In this document: piece by piece, positions 17,241 to 25,308 of the stretch
Layout of the letters: every line of letters begins with the position of its first letter
Position numbering within the stretch: the stretch's first letter is position 1
DNA from: a virus
IMG/VR virus record: IMGVR_UViG_3300005337_000441
Coordinates: 151,769 to 215,768 of that record
Direction: 5' to 3' (one strand)
DNA length: 64,000 bases
The notes under the pieces: generated by a model
Told to the model about the DNA's origin: nothing
Seen by the model: the letters and a program-made list of their open reading frames with translations, nothing else
The model's database searches: none
Program-made: the position numbers and the translations under genes

Positions 17241-18296
17241 ATGGCAACTTTGCTGATCAAACGCGTCCTGGCGCTGCCCTCGACCCTGGACGCTTCCACG
17301 ATGTACATCGTGAAGTCCTCGGACGCGAACTTCGCCGAGCTGTACTTCACGAACGAAGACGGCTCCGCCGTCCGTCGCATCCCCACCACCGACGACACGA
17401 CCGCGCTCATCAACTCGATGCTGCCGGAAACGATCGACCGCCTGACCAGCGCCCGCCACATCACCATCGAAGGCGATGCGAGCTGGGACGTCATCTTCGA
17501 CGGCTCTTCCGACGTCACCGCCAACCTCGTGCTGGCCGACACGGGCATCGTCGCCGGCGAATACGTCGTCACGACCGTCGACTCCAAGGGTCGCACCACC
17601 GGTGGCCGCAACCTGAATGCCTCCGACGTCCCGAACCTGCCCGGTTCGAAGATCGTCAGCGACATCACCGTCAACACCTCCGGCAATGCCGCCACGGCCG
17701 ATGAAGCCGACAAGCTGTCCACCGCCCGCCTGATCAACGGCGTCGCCTTCGACGGCACGTCCGACATCACCATCGACGCCGTCGACTCGACCCCCCGCAT
17801 CGCGGTGAGCGAGAAGGGTGCTCCGCTGGGTGTCGCCACGCTGGACGCCGATGGCCTGGTTCCCGCCAGCCAACTGCCTTCCTACGTCGATGACGTCATC
17901 GAAGTCGCCAACTTCGCTGCCCTGCCGGCGACCGGCGAAGCCAGCAAGATCTACATCACGCTGGACAACAACAAGACCTACCGCTGGGGTGGCTCGGTCT
18001 ACGTCGAGATCCCGTCGGGCGTCGGCACCGCTGACAGCGCCCTGAAGCTGACGACCGCTCGCTCCATCACCGTCACCGGTGACGCCAGCTGGACGGTCTC
18101 CTTCGACGGCTCCGCCAACGTCTCGGCCGCTCTGACGCTGGCCAACAGCGGCGTGACCGCCGGCGAATACCCGGTCGTGACCGTGGACGCCAAGGGCCGC
18201 GTGACCGATGGCCGCGCTCTGGCTCTGGGTGACCTGCCTTCCGGCATCCACGCTGCGACGGCCGACTCGCTGACGCTCGGCGCTTCCGAGTGGTAA
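17241..18296 (+). CDS. Tail fibre protein, 351 aa
   Basis: ATG at 17241 (MATLLIKRVLALPSTL) follows GGAG; the frame upstream to 17208 lacks a better start. The N-terminal domain is shared with the genes at 16548 and 18395. Ala/Thr/Asp/Val-rich blocks follow (TARxINGVAFDGTSDIT and similar), the low-complexity beta text typical of fibre shafts. Residues about 205-260 are nearly identical to part of the 641 aa fibre, including a 29-base identical DNA run. It ends in SEW and is followed by a hairpin terminator. Confidence 0.88.
   Translation: MATLLIKRVLALPSTLDASTMYIVKSSDANFAELYFTNEDGSAVRRIPTTDDTTALINSMLPETIDRLTSARHITIEGDASWDVIFDGSSDVTANLVLADTGIVAGEYVVTTVDSKGRTTGGRNLNASDVPNLPGSKIVSDITVNTSGNAATADEADKLSTARLINGVAFDGTSDITIDAVDSTPRIAVSEKGAPLGVATLDADGLVPASQLPSYVDDVIEVANFAALPATGEASKIYITLDNNKTYRWGGSVYVEIPSGVGTADSALKLTTARSITVTGDASWTVSFDGSANVSAALTLANSGVTAGEYPVVTVDAKGRVTDGRALALGDLPSGIHAATADSLTLGASEW
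17868..17896 (+). repeat. 29-bp direct repeat, copy 1, fibre genes
   Basis: An exact 29-base match to 19247-19275, coding for SQLPSYVDD in both fibres. The surrounding sequence is also similar but not identical, consistent with duplication and possible gene conversion between the two fibre genes. Confidence 0.9.
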
Positions 18297-18324
18297 TCCG
18301 TTCAGTCCCTGGACGGTGAGATGA

Positions 18325-18352
18325 AAGGGCCCCGTGAAAGCGGGGTCCTTTT
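18325..18352 (+). terminator. Hairpin terminator after the 351 aa fibre
   Basis: A 10-bp stem (18325-18334 with 18341-18350, one G-T pair) with a 6-base loop, ending in TTTT. It is followed by ATTACCGC, a weak version of the post-hairpin motif. Confidence 0.8.
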
Positions 18353-18394
18353 CTCCATTACCGCTTCTCGTGTACTGAATCAAGGATTCTCCAG

Positions 18395-20320
18395 ATGACC
18401 ACGCTTCAAGTCAAAAGGGTCAACGCCGTACCCAACTCGCCCTACGATCCTTCGACGATCTATATCGTCAAGGCGGCGAACACACAGCTGGTGGAGTTGT
18501 ATTTCACCAACGAAGGCGGCAGCACTCTGCGCCGTGTGTTGACCGAGGGTGATGTTGCTGCGCTCCTGTCGGCCGCCAGTGTGGCGTCTGCAGCCAAGCT
18601 CACCACGGCACGAACCATCAACGGTGTCTCTTTCGACGGCACCGCCAATATCACCATCAACGCGGTGGACTCTACGGCACGCATCGCCGTGAGTGAAAAG
18701 GGAATCCCCAACGGTGTTGCCACGCTTGACGGCAACAGCCAGGTGCCCCTCGCACAGATCAATACCCGTTTCGACAACATCGTCGAGGCGGCCAACCTCG
18801 CTTCTTTCCCGGTGTCGGGTTCGACCCTGAAGGTCTACGTCGCACTCAACACCAACCTGCTGTACCGCTGGGATGCTGGCACGACTGCCTACGTCGCCAT
18901 CGGTGGCGGCACGCTGCCTGACATCATCACGGCTGGTGAATACCCGGTCGCCACGGTCAACTCCAAGGGTCTGGTGACCTCGGGTCGCAACCTGGTGGCG
19001 TCTGACATCCCGAACATCCCGGGCAGCAAGATCAACAGCGCCATCAGCGTGGACACGAGCGGCAATGCTGCAACAGCCACCAATGCGACCAAACTCGCCA
19101 CCGCACGCACCATCAACGGTGTGGCGTTCGATGGCACGGCCAACATCACGATCAACGCCGTCGACTCGACTGCCCGCATCGCTTCGAGCGAGAAGGGTGT
19201 GGCCAACGGCGTCGCGACGCTGGACGCTACCGGCAAGGTCCCTGCAAGCCAACTGCCTTCCTACGTCGATGACGTGAAGGAGTACGCCAACTTCGCTGCA
19301 CTGCCGGGCACGGGTGAGACGGACAAGATCTACGTCACCCTCGACGACAACCGCACCTATCGCTGGGGTGGTTCGGCCTACGTTCGCGTCGGCGCCGATG
19401 CAGCAACTGCTGACACGGCTCTGAAGCTGACCAATGCCCGCACCATTGGTTTGTCGGGTGACGGCACCTGGAGCGTGAGCTTTGACGGCTCCGCCAACGC
19501 GAGTGCTGCTCTGGTCCTGGCCAACGTCAACGCGTCGCCTCAAGCGGACACCTTCCGTCGCTGGACGGTGAACGCCAAGGGTCTGGTCACGGCCAGCTCC
19601 GCAGTGGGTTCGGCTGACATCACCGGCGCACTGGGCTACTCGCCTGTGGATCGCGCTGGCGACACGATGACCGGTGACCTCACGGTCAACAAGGCCAGTG
19701 CCGCTGTCAAGCTCAACACCACGGCAGGCACGTTCGGTGCTGTCTCCTACTCCACCGCAGGCAATCTGCGCTGGGTCGTGGGCAAGGACGCCACAGCCGA
19801 AGGCGGCTCCAACGCTGGTTCGGACTACCGCATCAACCGCTACAACGATGCTGGCGCGCTGCAGGACACTCCGGTGTTCATCAACCGCGCTTCGGGCTTC
19901 GTCGGCATCGGTCTGGGCTCGGCCACGGAACGTCTGACGGTGGGTGACCCCGCCAACGGTGTGGACGTGACGGTCGGCGTTCGTGCCAAGACAGCTGGCG
20001 GTGCCAGCACTCGTGCGCTCATCACGCAGGGTTCGGCCACCGGTTCGTTCAAGATCAAGGTCGACGCAGACGGCAACGGCAGCGAAGGTGCTTTCATCCT
20101 GGAAAACTCCACGGGTGAAATCCTGCGCACGCTGGCCACGCGTCAGGTCGTCATCGGCACCGCCGCTGCAACCGATGGCGCCAAGGTCACGGTCAACGGC
20201 ACGGTCTCGGTCGCTACCGCAACGGCTTCCACTCACGCGCCCAACCTGGCCCAAGTCCGGGCCATGATGGACGAAATCCTTCATCCTTTCCTGTTCATGG
20301 GGGTCACGAATGCCCAATAG
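18395..20320 (+). CDS. Large tail fibre protein, 641 aa
   Basis: It shares the N-terminal domain (TLQVKRVNAVPNSPYDPSTI) with the previous two genes. The shaft contains repeats of TARTINGVAFDGTANITINA type. About residues 425-440 hold a typical fibre motif (RAGDTMTGDLTVNK). A distal region (about 440-520) reads NLRWVVGKDATAEGG, then SDYRINRYNDAG, also typical of phage fibres. The last 50 residues, ending PNLAQVRAMMDEILHP, may be helical and trimerising. It is probably the main long fibre. It overlaps the next gene by 11 bases. Confidence 0.9.
   Translation: MTTLQVKRVNAVPNSPYDPSTIYIVKAANTQLVELYFTNEGGSTLRRVLTEGDVAALLSAASVASAAKLTTARTINGVSFDGTANITINAVDSTARIAVSEKGIPNGVATLDGNSQVPLAQINTRFDNIVEAANLASFPVSGSTLKVYVALNTNLLYRWDAGTTAYVAIGGGTLPDIITAGEYPVATVNSKGLVTSGRNLVASDIPNIPGSKINSAISVDTSGNAATATNATKLATARTINGVAFDGTANITINAVDSTARIASSEKGVANGVATLDATGKVPASQLPSYVDDVKEYANFAALPGTGETDKIYVTLDDNRTYRWGGSAYVRVGADAATADTALKLTNARTIGLSGDGTWSVSFDGSANASAALVLANVNASPQADTFRRWTVNAKGLVTASSAVGSADITGALGYSPVDRAGDTMTGDLTVNKASAAVKLNTTAGTFGAVSYSTAGNLRWVVGKDATAEGGSNAGSDYRINRYNDAGALQDTPVFINRASGFVGIGLGSATERLTVGDPANGVDVTVGVRAKTAGGASTRALITQGSATGSFKIKVDADGNGSEGAFILENSTGEILRTLATRQVVIGTAAATDGAKVTVNGTVSVATATASTHAPNLAQVRAMMDEILHPFLFMGVTNAQ
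19247..19275 (+). repeat. 29-bp direct repeat, copy 2, fibre genes
   Basis: The second copy of the 29-base identical run at 17868-17896, in the 641 aa fibre gene. Confidence 0.9.
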
Positions 20321-20660
20321 TTACGTCATTGCTGGGCAGGCGGCCCCCGCAGCGAACACCGATGCAACGTTGTACACGGTGGGTGCCGGCAAGTCCTTCG
20401 CGGCTTCCTCACTCGCCGTGGTCAACCGCGACAAGACGGTGGGTGCGGATGCCGCCGAGTTCCGCATCGCGATCGTCCCGAGTGGCGATACGCTCGCTGC
20501 GAAACACTACATCGAGTTCGACAAGTTCCTGGACTTGCGAGAAAGCATCAAGCTCATCATGGGCATGACGCTTCCTGCGGGCTGCTCGGTCATCGTTCGC
20601 AGCTCGACAGCCAACCTGTCGTTCACGCTCTTCGGCGCTGAAATCACGCCGTCGTCTTGA
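20310..20660 (+). CDS. Small virion-like protein, 116 aa
   Basis: It starts MPNSYVIAGQAAPAAN, overlapping the end of the 641 aa fibre gene. It appears all-beta, with strands separated by Gly/Ala/Ser turns and one internal cysteine. The 110 aa product at 21434 has a similar look: both read as a small jelly-roll or Ig-like unit (ATLYTVGAGKSFAAS here, TLIQTVSLACYW there). A fibre-tip, fibre-base or head-decoration role is inferred from place and fold pattern only. Confidence 0.78.
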   Translation: MPNSYVIAGQAAPAANTDATLYTVGAGKSFAASSLAVVNRDKTVGADAAEFRIAIVPSGDTLAAKHYIEFDKFLDLRESIKLIMGMTLPAGCSVIVRSSTANLSFTLFGAEITPSS

Positions 20661-20683
20661 TCCTTGTAGAAAGGAGATAGATC

Positions 20684-21304
20684 ATGGCAAAAATCAGTGC
20701 ATATCCTCTTCGCCCCAATCTGACGGGGACGGAGGAAGTAGCTGTCGCCCTCAACGGGCAGAACTTCAAGTTCCAGCTCAGCCAACTCAAGACCCTGTTC
20801 ACGAAAGCGGACGTGGGTCTGGGCAACGTCGACAACACCGCCGACGCCGACAAGCCGGTCAGTGGCCCTCAAGCCCTGGCTCTTGCGGACAAGGCGGACA
20901 AGGTCCACGGGCACAAAATCGCAGACGTCGAGTTCTTGGGCGATGCCCTGAACAGCAAGTCCGATGTCGGTCACACGCACAGCAGTGCGGAGGTCGATGG
21001 TCTGGACCTGGCGCTCGCTGGCAAGTCCAATGTGGGTCACAACCACAACAGCGCTGACATCGCGGGCTTGGATCAAGCTCTTGCTGGCAAGGCTGATTCG
21101 GTCCATACGCACTCGCAAACCCAGATCGATGGTCTCACGGACACTCTGACGGGTCTGCAAACGCAGCTCACTCAGAAAGCCGGCGTGATTCACGTGCATA
21201 GCACCGGTGACATCAACGGTCTGCAAGCTTTCGTCGAACAAGTCGTGACTGACATGGGCGGCGCAGGTGGCGGTGACGTCGCAGTGGGCGCTCTGGACTG
21301 GTGA
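20684..21304 (+). CDS. Tail fibre with His-x-His repeats, 206 aa
   Basis: It has a strong ribosome site (GAAAGGAGATAG). After a short N-terminal domain there is an ADVGLGNVDNTADADKP motif, a common phage-fibre sequence. About four repeats follow, of roughly 25-30 residues, with HGH, HTH, HNH, HTH and HVH pairs (VGHTHSSAEVDGLDLALAGKS and relatives). In known trimeric fibres, HxH motifs bind metal ions along the axis. The protein ends in LDW, like two fibre neighbours ending in SDW and SEW. A hairpin terminator follows. Confidence 0.88.
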   Translation: MAKISAYPLRPNLTGTEEVAVALNGQNFKFQLSQLKTLFTKADVGLGNVDNTADADKPVSGPQALALADKADKVHGHKIADVEFLGDALNSKSDVGHTHSSAEVDGLDLALAGKSNVGHNHNSADIAGLDQALAGKADSVHTHSQTQIDGLTDTLTGLQTQLTQKAGVIHVHSTGDINGLQAFVEQVVTDMGGAGGGDVAVGALDW

Positions 21305-21331
21305 GGTCTTCTCCTCGCGACACAGCAACAT

Positions 21332-21367
21332 GGCCAGACTGACCCCCGCAAGAGGGTCAGTCTGGCC
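21332..21367 (+). terminator. 14-bp hairpin terminator
   Basis: A perfect 14-bp stem (21332-21345 with 21354-21367) with an 8-base loop and no T-run. It is followed by TATTACCGACG, a weak variant of the post-hairpin motif. Confidence 0.75.
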
Positions 21368-21407
21368 TATTACCGACGGGTAGGCTTTCATCTAATCAAA
21401 TGATGAA

Positions 21408-21416
21408 ACATATTCT
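21408..21416 (+). promoter_or_regulatory. Class A promoter-like element, one mismatch
   Basis: ACATATTCT, 18 bases before the 110 aa gene, differs from ACATATACT by one base and lies after a terminator, as the other copies do. Confidence 0.4.
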
Positions 21417-21433
21417 TTTCCAGGAGAAGACTG

Positions 21434-21766
21434 ATGGGAATCGTTAACGGCAGCTCTACGCTTGCCTCTACCAACACGACGTTGATCCAAACGGTCTCGC
21501 TCGCCTGCTATTGGGCGGAGATCGACGTCGAAGTGCTGAACCCCAATGGCACCGATGCCACGGTGGAAATCGCACTGTCCCCGAACAGCGCCTCGTCCCC
21601 CAATCCCGATGACTACATCGAGAAAGGTGGCGTCTGTGCGGCCAACGGTGGCAAGATCGAACACACCAACAAGAAGGTCATTCCGGGCACCAAGGTGTTC
21701 GTGAAGGGTCCTGTCGGCATGGTCGTTCAGATCCGCGGCAAGACGGTCACGAAGCTGAACAGCTAA
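21434..21766 (+). CDS. Small virion-like beta protein, 110 aa
   Basis: It starts MGIVNGSSTLASTNT after GGAG. It is a compact all-beta protein with two cysteines (about residues 25 and 67), resembling the 116 aa product at 20310 in size and pattern. It starts a unit (21434-27291) of connector and adhesin genes behind its own promoter-like element. A structural accessory or fibre-base role is inferred. Confidence 0.78.
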   Translation: MGIVNGSSTLASTNTTLIQTVSLACYWAEIDVEVLNPNGTDATVEIALSPNSASSPNPDDYIEKGGVCAANGGKIEHTNKKVIPGTKVFVKGPVGMVVQIRGKTVTKLNS

Positions 21767-21778
21767 AGGATCCACACG

Positions 21779-22765
21779 ATGCCCGCGCCGCTCATCCGCT
21801 ATGCGCTGGATCCAACAGGTGTGAATCCCGACAACGCGGTCTCTGGTGAGATCAAGACGTTGTCGATGGGCAACCAGGTGCGCGCCGCTGCGCCCACCTA
21901 TGGTCCCTTCTTCGCGGAATCGATGGTGATCTATGATCACGCGGTCAACCGACTCCTGGTGAAGGACGTCGATTACGCACTGTTGGATCTGGTCGAAGAG
22001 CCTTCGCGGCTCTACGCCAAAGAAATCATGCAGACCATTCTGGTGATCAACACGAATGTGTCGAACCAGATTCGCCTGAGCTATCAGGTCCTGGGTGGTC
22101 TGTACCAGAACAATTCCGAAGGTCTCATCGAGATGTACGACACCATCATGAATGATGGTCGTCCTGTCGATTGGACCAACGTGATCAACACCCCGTCGGA
22201 GTACCCTCCGCAGCCTCACCTGCATGAAGTGCAGGACATCGCAGGCTGGGGTCCGGTCGTGGTGGCACTGGAGCGGATCCGTGCGGCAATCGTGCTGTCG
22301 AACATCCCGGCTTTCGAGTCGCTGATCGACTGGGTGAAGGCGTATGCCAGTCCTTCTGTCATCTTCGACCCCACGGTCGTGCAGATGAACGCGGGACAGT
22401 CGCAGACGTTCAACATCACGACGAGCAACCGTGACAATGGCACGGAGCTCTTCTGGACGATCCAGCATCACGGCACTTCGGACCTCAACTTCGAACAGGT
22501 GTCGGGCAGCTTCGTGCTGTTCCAAAACCGCAGCAGCTTCACGATCAACCTGTCGGATCTGCCTCCGAACACGAATCGGACGTTTGACGTCTTGATCCGT
22601 GCGGACAGCGTGACCGGTGGTGTGCTCACCAAGATCGAAGGCATCATCTACATCGGCAACACGTTCTCTCCGGCGAACATGTTCGACTTGCTGACGGCCT
22701 GCTGCCTGTACGAGGACGGCATGCCGCCCACGGTCGAGAGCATGTACGTCATTGGCAAAGGGTAA
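21779..22765 (+). CDS. Putative fibre connector/baseplate protein, 328 aa
   Basis: It starts MPAPLIRYALDPTGVNPDN. Residues about 1-120 look like a beta domain that could attach to the baseplate. A motif around 140-175 (PPQPHLHEVQDIAGWGPVV, then ALERIRAAI) leads into helices. The C-terminal 130 residues look like an Ig-like beta domain. The next gene starts three bases later, so it is probably co-translated with the adhesin and may connect that adhesin to the tail. The function is inferred. Confidence 0.8.
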   Translation: MPAPLIRYALDPTGVNPDNAVSGEIKTLSMGNQVRAAAPTYGPFFAESMVIYDHAVNRLLVKDVDYALLDLVEEPSRLYAKEIMQTILVINTNVSNQIRLSYQVLGGLYQNNSEGLIEMYDTIMNDGRPVDWTNVINTPSEYPPQPHLHEVQDIAGWGPVVVALERIRAAIVLSNIPAFESLIDWVKAYASPSVIFDPTVVQMNAGQSQTFNITTSNRDNGTELFWTIQHHGTSDLNFEQVSGSFVLFQNRSSFTINLSDLPPNTNRTFDVLIRADSVTGGVLTKIEGIIYIGNTFSPANMFDLLTACCLYEDGMPPTVESMYVIGKG

Positions 22766-22768
22766 TCC

Positions 22769-24583
22769 ATGCGCATCAATTCCTCTCCAAGCGCTGGTTC
22801 GACCATCGTGGACAAGCTCAAGATCTACGAGGGTGGCACGGGCGCGGCAGATGCTGCGGCGGCTCGAACCGCGTTTGGCCTTGTGGCTTCGGCAGACTCC
22901 AACCAGGCCAACGGTCACGCCGGCCTGGACGGTAACGGTCTGCTGAGTGCCTCGGTGATCCCCGATGACGGGGCTGCGCCGATCAGCCTGCAAGGTCCCA
23001 CGTCGGCGATCGTCAACCGGACGATCTCCTTCACGATCACCAACTACGACATCTTCACGGCTTACAGCATCAGCGCCACGCTGGGCACGGTCGTGCAAGA
23101 CAAGTCCACGCTGTACTACACCGCAGGCGCCACGCCGGGTGCAGGCACGATCGTCATCAATGGTCGCACGGTGAACGTGACGGTGCAGGGTGTTCAGCCT
23201 GTGGCGCCCACGTTGTCTGGCAACGACAATGGTGGTACGTCCACCAACGTCGTGGTCAACGGCATGACGTCGGCGTTCGCGATGAATACGACGAGTGCCA
23301 ACACGCACCTGAACAGTGACTGGCAACTCGCCTCGGACATCAACTTCACGACCATCGTTCAGCAATCGCTGGCCGATGCAACGAACAAGCTGGGCTGGAC
23401 GGCTGGCAGTCTTGCGACTTCCACGACGTACTACCTGCGTGCCCGTCACCGTGACAACACTGGCGCTGTCAGCGACTGGTCCAACACGGTGACCGTGACC
23501 ACCAAGGCAACCTTCTACATCCAGACGGAAGAAGCACGTCTGGTTCCGGCCAATCCGAGCGGCAGCGTGACCCAATACGGTTTCACGGTGGCCATCGACG
23601 GTACGGGCCAACGTGTGGCTGTCAGTCACATGAACGGCGCTCAGACGAGCTGCGTGGTCTATGTCTTCGTTCGCAGCGGTTCGACCTGGACGCTGGAGCA
23701 AACGCTCACCGACGCACAGAACAACTTCGGTCAAAAGGGCATCTCGATGACCTCGGCCGGTGACAAGCTGTTGGCTGCCGGTACGTCGCAGTGCTACCTC
23801 TATACGCGTTCGGGTTCCACCTGGACGAAACAAGGGGCAATCTCCCAGTGGACGGGTTACTACTTCGACACCTGCTGCATCTCGCCGGATGGCACGCGCG
23901 CGGCGATCACCGCACACGTGGACGTGTCGCCGTTCGACGGCTCGACACGAACCTATACGGTGGGTGCGACGTCGCTGACCTTCGAAGCGACGCTGACCAA
24001 TCCGCAAAACACGACCAACAGCTGGTACGGTATCGAGCTCTCGATGAGCACGGACGCCACGTACCTGTTGAGCAAGGTGGGTAACAGCGCTTCCGGAGGC
24101 ACGGTGGGCGCAAACGTCTTCCTGCGCACCGGCACGTCCTGGGCACATCAGCAGTACCTGGACTTCGGCCAGGCTAGTGACTCGGGTTCGGGCTCCGCAG
24201 CACTGAACGGCACGGGCGACCGTGCGGTGGTTGTGGTGAAGTCGGGTGCCAGCACTTACGCTGTCGTGGTGTGGAAACGCACCAACACCACCTGGGCGCA
24301 AGAACAAACGCTCATCAGCAACGCATCTGTCGGTACGTCGAAAGTGCGGATCAATTCCGCGGGCGATGAGATCGCACACGCCACTGCCAACGGTGCTGCC
24401 ATCTACACCCGAGCCAACACGACTTGGACACTCAGGACCACGTTGACCTACAGCGTCACTGCTGACAAGGCGATCACGGCTCTGGCACTGTCCGCTGACG
24501 GTACCCGTCTGATCAACTCGAACTACACGGCCACTGTCAACGCTGTCTCTTCGGCGGGTGTTGCCTACATCCACACTTCCTGA
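22769..24583 (+). CDS. Adhesin with seven-bladed beta-propeller, 604 aa
   Basis: The N-terminal 55 residues (SSPSAGSTIVDKLKIYEGGTG) match the 660 aa gene at 25309. A middle beta domain (about 70-145) and an FN3-like domain (about 145-248, ending DWSNTVTVTTK) follow. From about 250 to the end come seven repeats with a GD/DGxRLAVG-type turn (GTGQRVAVS, SAGDKLLAAG, PDGTRAAIT, and so on) and a VYVFxRSGSTWTLEQTL strand, the pattern of FG-GAP-like propeller blades. The last strand (AYIHTS) could close the ring. Receptor binding is inferred; no catalytic residues are seen. Confidence 0.88.
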   Translation: MRINSSPSAGSTIVDKLKIYEGGTGAADAAAARTAFGLVASADSNQANGHAGLDGNGLLSASVIPDDGAAPISLQGPTSAIVNRTISFTITNYDIFTAYSISATLGTVVQDKSTLYYTAGATPGAGTIVINGRTVNVTVQGVQPVAPTLSGNDNGGTSTNVVVNGMTSAFAMNTTSANTHLNSDWQLASDINFTTIVQQSLADATNKLGWTAGSLATSTTYYLRARHRDNTGAVSDWSNTVTVTTKATFYIQTEEARLVPANPSGSVTQYGFTVAIDGTGQRVAVSHMNGAQTSCVVYVFVRSGSTWTLEQTLTDAQNNFGQKGISMTSAGDKLLAAGTSQCYLYTRSGSTWTKQGAISQWTGYYFDTCCISPDGTRAAITAHVDVSPFDGSTRTYTVGATSLTFEATLTNPQNTTNSWYGIELSMSTDATYLLSKVGNSASGGTVGANVFLRTGTSWAHQQYLDFGQASDSGSGSAALNGTGDRAVVVVKSGASTYAVVVWKRTNTTWAQEQTLISNASVGTSKVRINSAGDEIAHATANGAAIYTRANTTWTLRTTLTYSVTADKAITALALSADGTRLINSNYTATVNAVSSAGVAYIHTS

Positions 24584-24612
24584 TCACTTTTCCCCTCACA
24601 AGGAATTTTCCC

Positions 24613-25230
24613 ATGTCCGATGCAAACGACAAGATCTACGCCCGCGTTGTCGACGACGAAGTCGCCGAGTACCCGGTGCTGCCCCTGCACATCACCAACC
24701 GCGGCCATCCCCTGGACTGGTATGTCGAGGTGACCTTCGACAAGAAGCCCGACGTGCCCGAGTTCCACTGGCTCCAGGAAACCCTGACGGTCTCTCGCAG
24801 CCTGTCCACCGGTCAACTGCGCGTGCGCGCCAGCTACACGGTCGTGCCCGAGACGCTGGCCGCTCTGCTCAACACCCTGCGCCTGCCGGGTGAGACGCCG
24901 GGCACGCTCAGCGACACGCCCATGTCCATCGCCGACGTGCCGCCGGCCAAGGTCCAGCGCATCGCGCATCTCGCCACGTACTACGCGGACGAGAAGCTCC
25001 ACGCCTGGGTGCAGACCCGCAACTACGACAGCATCACGTCGGCCGCCTCCTATCGCGGCTCGTCGGTGGGCAACTTCAACGCCGAAGGCACCCGTGCTTT
25101 CGAAGTGCGTGACCAGACCTGGCAAGCGCTGTACGACTATCTGGGCAAGGTCATGACCGCGCAGCTGCCGGTGCCGATCCGCCTGGAAGACATCGACGCG
25201 ATCCTGCCGCCGATGACCTGGGCGTCCTGA
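24613..25230 (+). CDS. Fibre-module protein between two adhesins, 205 aa
   Basis: It starts MSDANDKIYARVVDDEVAEY. The first 90 residues look beta-rich. The C-terminal half (about 110-195) is helical, with HAWVQTRNYDSITSAASY and a Pro-rich end (LPPMTWAS), which recalls small tail-fibre assembly or tip proteins; the resemblance is weak. C/G-ending codon bias suggests strong expression. It lies exactly between two paralogous propeller adhesins and is followed by a terminator. It may be a chaperone or a fibre component. Confidence 0.8.
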   Translation: MSDANDKIYARVVDDEVAEYPVLPLHITNRGHPLDWYVEVTFDKKPDVPEFHWLQETLTVSRSLSTGQLRVRASYTVVPETLAALLNTLRLPGETPGTLSDTPMSIADVPPAKVQRIAHLATYYADEKLHAWVQTRNYDSITSAASYRGSSVGNFNAEGTRAFEVRDQTWQALYDYLGKVMTAQLPVPIRLEDIDAILPPMTWAS

Positions 25231-25246
25231 CCCACACCTCAACGTG

Positions 25247-25272
25247 CCCAGGACTCTGAGAAGAGTCCTGGG
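25247..25272 (+). terminator. Hairpin terminator
   Basis: An 11-bp perfect stem (25247-25257 with 25262-25272) with a GAGA loop, followed by TGCTTTGTCTG. It ends the 205 aa gene. Confidence 0.8.
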
Positions 25273-25308
25273 TGCTTTGTCTGATACCTCGTTTTCCGGA
25301 GTTCCTAC

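Noticed and set aside
21392-24574. A 1060-codon open frame on the minus strand opposite the connector and adhesin genes
   Set aside because: It is a mirror of high-GC codon bias on the coding strand; the product is Arg/His/Val-rich low-complexity text without family features or ribosome site, while the plus strand carries clear paralogs.
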